Source: Bifidobacteriaceae bacterium
GTDB lineage: Bacteria > Actinomycetota > Actinomycetes > Actinomycetales > WQXJ01
DNA: 8,834 nucleotides
Direction of reading: 5' to 3'
NCBI GenBank assembly: GCA_031256885.1
Contig: JAIRPS010000054.1
Location: 1 to 8,834 of the forward strand
Shown: piece after piece, positions 6,703 to 8,834 of the stretch
Position numbering within the stretch: the first letter of the stretch is position 1
How the letters are laid out: the number at the start of each line of letters is the position of its first letter
Translations under genes and position numbers: made by a program
Notes under the pieces: generated by a model
The model's database searches: none
Seen by the model: the letters and a program-made list of their open reading frames with translations, nothing else
What the model was told of the DNA's origin: nothing

Positions 6703-8336
6703 ACCAGTCAACCGCCCGCCACCTGCTAACTTCAGCCGCTTTGATTTCGATAATCACAGTGGCTGCTCGGCTGGCCGGTTTGCTGCGGTGGGCGGTGTTT
6801 GCGCCGACGGTTGGGGCAACCGCCACCGGCCAAGCATACACCACGGCTAATGCTGTGCCGAATCTGATTTTTGAGGTGGTGATTGGTGGCGGTTTAGCGG
6901 TGGTTCTAGTGCCGTTACTAGCGGGGCATTTAGCTGAGCGGCGGGGCGACCAAGCTGGCCAGATTGCCAGCAGTTTACTGTGCTGGACACTGCTGATTCT
7001 TTCGCCCTTAGCGATCATTTTGGCTTGCCTGGCCGGACCGCTGGCAACCTGGCTGCTGGCTGAGGCAACCACCAATCTGAACGATGCCGCACAAAACCAA
7101 GCCATACACCAATTGGGGACTCAGTTATTGCGAATTTTTGCTCCGCAACTACCGCTCTACGGCATCGGCGTAGTACTCAGCGGCTATCTCCAAGCTGGCC
7201 GTCGTTTTGCCTGGCCAGCTTTGGCTCCCCTAATGTCTTCACTGGTGGTGATTGGTGCGTACTTTGGTTTTGCCAATTTTGCTGAAGGCGCGCAAGCCAG
7301 CCCAGCCAGGCTCAGCAACGCCGCAGTAGCCTGCTTAGGTTGGGGTACCACATTGGGGGTGGCGGCGCTAACCTTGCCACTACTTATCCCAGCAAGACGT
7401 TTAGGACTGCCCTGGCGTTGCAGCTTGCGCCTACCACCAGGCGTTGGCCGCCGCACCCTCGGTTTAGCAGCATCCGGCATGGGCGGTCTACTCGCCCAAC
7501 AAGTAGCCATGCTGGTCACCATGGTTTTAGCTAACCGTTTAGGGGGGCACAGCGCCTGGCCAGCCTGGCAGTATTTACAAGCAATCTACCTGTTGCCCTT
7601 CGCCGTGCTCGTCATGCCGCTGGCAACCACCGCTTTTACCGAACTGGCAGCCCAAGGCAGTGACGCAATCCGGCAAACCGCACCACTGGCGGCTGTGGCG
7701 CGCAGCGGCCGCCTCGTTTTGGGAGCTTCAATCGCTGGCGCGGCAGTACTGCTAGCGGCAGCCAGCCCACTGGCGCAGCTGCTCCAACTGCTTGACCGGT
7801 CAGCCAGTTTCCCCAATCTAACCACCCCGATTCGAGTGCTTGGCTTGGCCTTGATTGGCCTAAGCGTGATGACGCAAGCTAACCGTGCCCTCGTGGCAGC
7901 CGAACGGCCCGGTGCAGCCGTCCGCGGCATGATCACCGGATGGTTGACTGTGGCTGTCAGCGGAATCATCATTTGCCTGCTGGTTGGCGCAATAGCCAAC
8001 CGCGCCGCCAGCGTCACCCAAACCCTGATCGGTTTAGCTAGCGCCTGGGCTCTGGGCATGGCTGTGGGTGGTGGCAGCGCCCTCAAACTAGTCAACAAAA
8101 TACTTGGCCCTGCCGCGTTGCACGGGCTGGGACGCACGGCTGGCTTGGCGATGCTTGGTGCCGTGGCAGCCGCCTTGGCGGGCAGCGCCCTCAGCGGGGC
8201 AATCATCGCCGACCAGGCCGGCGGATTGCTGCGCCCAATTCTGGCTTGCTTAGCCAGCGGGCTGGTGGCATTAGCTTTGGTGGCTGGTCCGGTTGGTTTA
8301 GCTGAGCCGCAGCGACCCAGTTGGCGGCCATGGTGA
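6699..8336 (+). CDS. murJ: MurJ/MviN-family lipid flippase homologue
   Basis: This 545-aa protein is almost entirely membrane helices (about 14) and belongs to the MurJ/MviN branch of the MOP exporter superfamily, which flips lipid-linked glycan precursors such as lipid II across the membrane. Family features include the N-terminal block AARLAGLLRW (22-31, with Arg24 and Arg30 as in the canonical S-R-x-L-G-F-x-R), NAVPNLIFEVVIGGGL (51-66), LSGYLQAGRRFAWPALAP (160-177) and QYLQAIYLLPFAVLVMPLAT (291-310). The position normally held by a conserved Asp (ADAY / TDAF in typical MurJ) is Gln45 here (GQAY). The start codon overlaps the stop of the preceding gene as ATGA, so translation is probably coupled. 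It may be a second, specialised MurJ homologue rather than the essential lipid II flippase, which in many actinobacteria is encoded elsewhere; that cannot be settled from this window. Length is normal for the core family, without a pseudokinase extension. Confidence 0.88.
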   Translation: MNQSTARHLLTSAALISIITVAARLAGLLRWAVFAPTVGATATGQAYTTANAVPNLIFEVVIGGGLAVVLVPLLAGHLAERRGDQAGQIASSLLCWTLLILSPLAIILACLAGPLATWLLAEATTNLNDAAQNQAIHQLGTQLLRIFAPQLPLYGIGVVLSGYLQAGRRFAWPALAPLMSSLVVIGAYFGFANFAEGAQASPARLSNAAVACLGWGTTLGVAALTLPLLIPARRLGLPWRCSLRLPPGVGRRTLGLAASGMGGLLAQQVAMLVTMVLANRLGGHSAWPAWQYLQAIYLLPFAVLVMPLATTAFTELAAQGSDAIRQTAPLAAVARSGRLVLGASIAGAAVLLAAASPLAQLLQLLDRSASFPNLTTPIRVLGLALIGLSVMTQANRALVAAERPGAAVRGMITGWLTVAVSGIIICLLVGAIANRAASVTQTLIGLASAWALGMAVGGGSALKLVNKILGPAALHGLGRTAGLAMLGAVAAALAGSALSGAIIADQAGGLLRPILACLASGLVALALVAGPVGLAEPQRPSWRPW

Positions 8337-8834
8337 AAGTTTTACTGATATTAGCGGCGGCCGATGGCGGACTGCGCGCCCATGTTCTGCAACTCGCCAC
8401 AGTTCTGGGGCAAGCTGGGCATCAAGTGGTCCTGGCTGGGCCAGCTGAAACCTTACTCACAGCCGGTATTACCGGTGATGACGCAACTGGACTATACACC
8501 ACCCATCGCTTGACGGCGCTCAGCCTGATGCAGCTACGGCGGATAGCCCGGCAGGTGGGGGTTGTACACGCCCATGGTTTGAAAGCTGGTGCATTAGCGG
8601 TTCTGCTGACCCGGTCAACCCGTGTGGTGGTGACCTTACATAACCGTCCAGTTGGCGGGAAACCGGTTCGTCTAATTGGTTGGTTACTTGCCAAAATAGC
8701 TATCCACGCGGACAGCCTGCTGGTGGTTTCAACTGATCTAGGGGACTGGCTCAAACAAATCGGCGCGCGCTCGGTAGAGCGCGCGCTGATCCCGGCACCA
8801 CCCACCAAAACCACTACTGCCGACACCGCGCAGT
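8330..8834 (+). CDS. GT4-family glycosyltransferase, N-terminal domain only (cut by right edge)
   Basis: The frame is open for 168 codons to the window end. Its start overlaps the murJ stop by 7 nt (ATG 8330), or by 4 nt if the adjacent GTG at 8333 is used. The sequence is the N-terminal Rossmann half of a GT-B glycosyltransferase: VKVLLILAAADGG at 2-14, HVLQLATVLGQAGHQVVLAG at 18-37 (the usual GG-x(n)-H-V-x-x-L-A-x-x-L-x-x-x-G-H pattern), VVHAHGLKAGALA at 78-90 and VVVTLHN at 99-105. No membrane helix or signal peptide is seen, so it should act at the cytoplasmic face. The C-terminal domain with the nucleotide-sugar site and the E-x7-E motif lies outside the window, so donor and acceptor cannot be guessed. 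Its position behind a lipid flippase suggests that it decorates a lipid-linked intermediate. Confidence 0.85.
   Translation, partial: MVKVLLILAAADGGLRAHVLQLATVLGQAGHQVVLAGPAETLLTAGITGDDATGLYTTHRLTALSLMQLRRIARQVGVVHAHGLKAGALAVLLTRSTRVVVTLHNRPVGGKPVRLIGWLLAKIAIHADSLLVVSTDLGDWLKQIGARSVERALIPAPPTKTTTADTAQ
8763..8786 (+). other. Perfect 10-bp GC-only-rich hairpin inside the glycosyltransferase gene
   Basis: GCGCGCGCTC at 8763-8772 pairs exactly with GAGCGCGCGC at 8777-8786 around a GGTA loop. It encodes IGARSVERAL in the glycosyltransferase. It is the strongest hairpin seen in the window. No T-tract follows, so it is not an intrinsic terminator. Confidence 0.5.

Noticed and set aside
6362..7105. 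Long minus-strand frame (247 codons) across the PNPT-like and murJ genes
   Set aside because: Antisense to two well-supported genes; composition is Ala/Pro/Arg-rich and no family motif is visible. The same holds for the minus-strand frame at 7586-8206.
7793..7802. Palindrome TGACCGGTCA in murJ
   Set aside because: A single 10-nt palindrome in coding sequence, not repeated and not at a regulatory position; expected by chance.

Overview
The window looks like chromosomal DNA from an actinobacterium of only moderate GC content (mid-50s % by eye). TTA leucine codons are used freely throughout, unlike in high-GC relatives. The evidence for Actinobacteria is the gene order recN - steA - steB(mctB-like) followed by envelope genes; SteA and SteB are actinobacterial families. 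The extra MraY/WecA-like gene, MurJ homologue and GT4 gene behind steB resemble the arrangement I recall from Propionibacteriales-type genomes, but that placement is a guess.

Layout. (1) Positions 1-1345, minus strand: the 5' part of a gene for a secreted modular protein. It has a signal peptide, a very basic beta-rich domain, a Ser/Pro linker and then RCC1-type repeats, and it runs off the left edge of the window. (2) Positions 1346-1746: a gap between divergent genes with no clear gene, RNA or promoter. (3) Positions 1747-8834, plus strand: six tightly packed genes that look like one transcription unit. They are recN (DNA repair), steA, steB, a short MraY/WecA-like membrane protein, a MurJ/MviN-family flippase and the N-terminal half of a GT4 glycosyltransferase cut by the right edge. 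Spacing tightens from 61 and 36 nt at the first two junctions to 2 nt, then overlaps of 4 and 7 nt, so the last four genes are probably translationally coupled.

How they may work together. SteA and SteB are membrane proteins of the division site linked to daughter-cell separation in Corynebacterium. The three genes behind them have the folds needed for a lipid-linked glycan pathway: a polyprenyl-phosphate phosphosugar transferase-like protein, a MOP-superfamily flippase and a GT-B glycosyltransferase. The inference is an uncharacterised envelope-glycan or lipid-carrier module tied to cell division. Its membrane transferase lacks the usual N-terminal helices, and its flippase lacks an Asp conserved in canonical MurJ. 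No CRISPR array, insertion sequence, tRNA, rRNA or recognisable riboswitch was seen.
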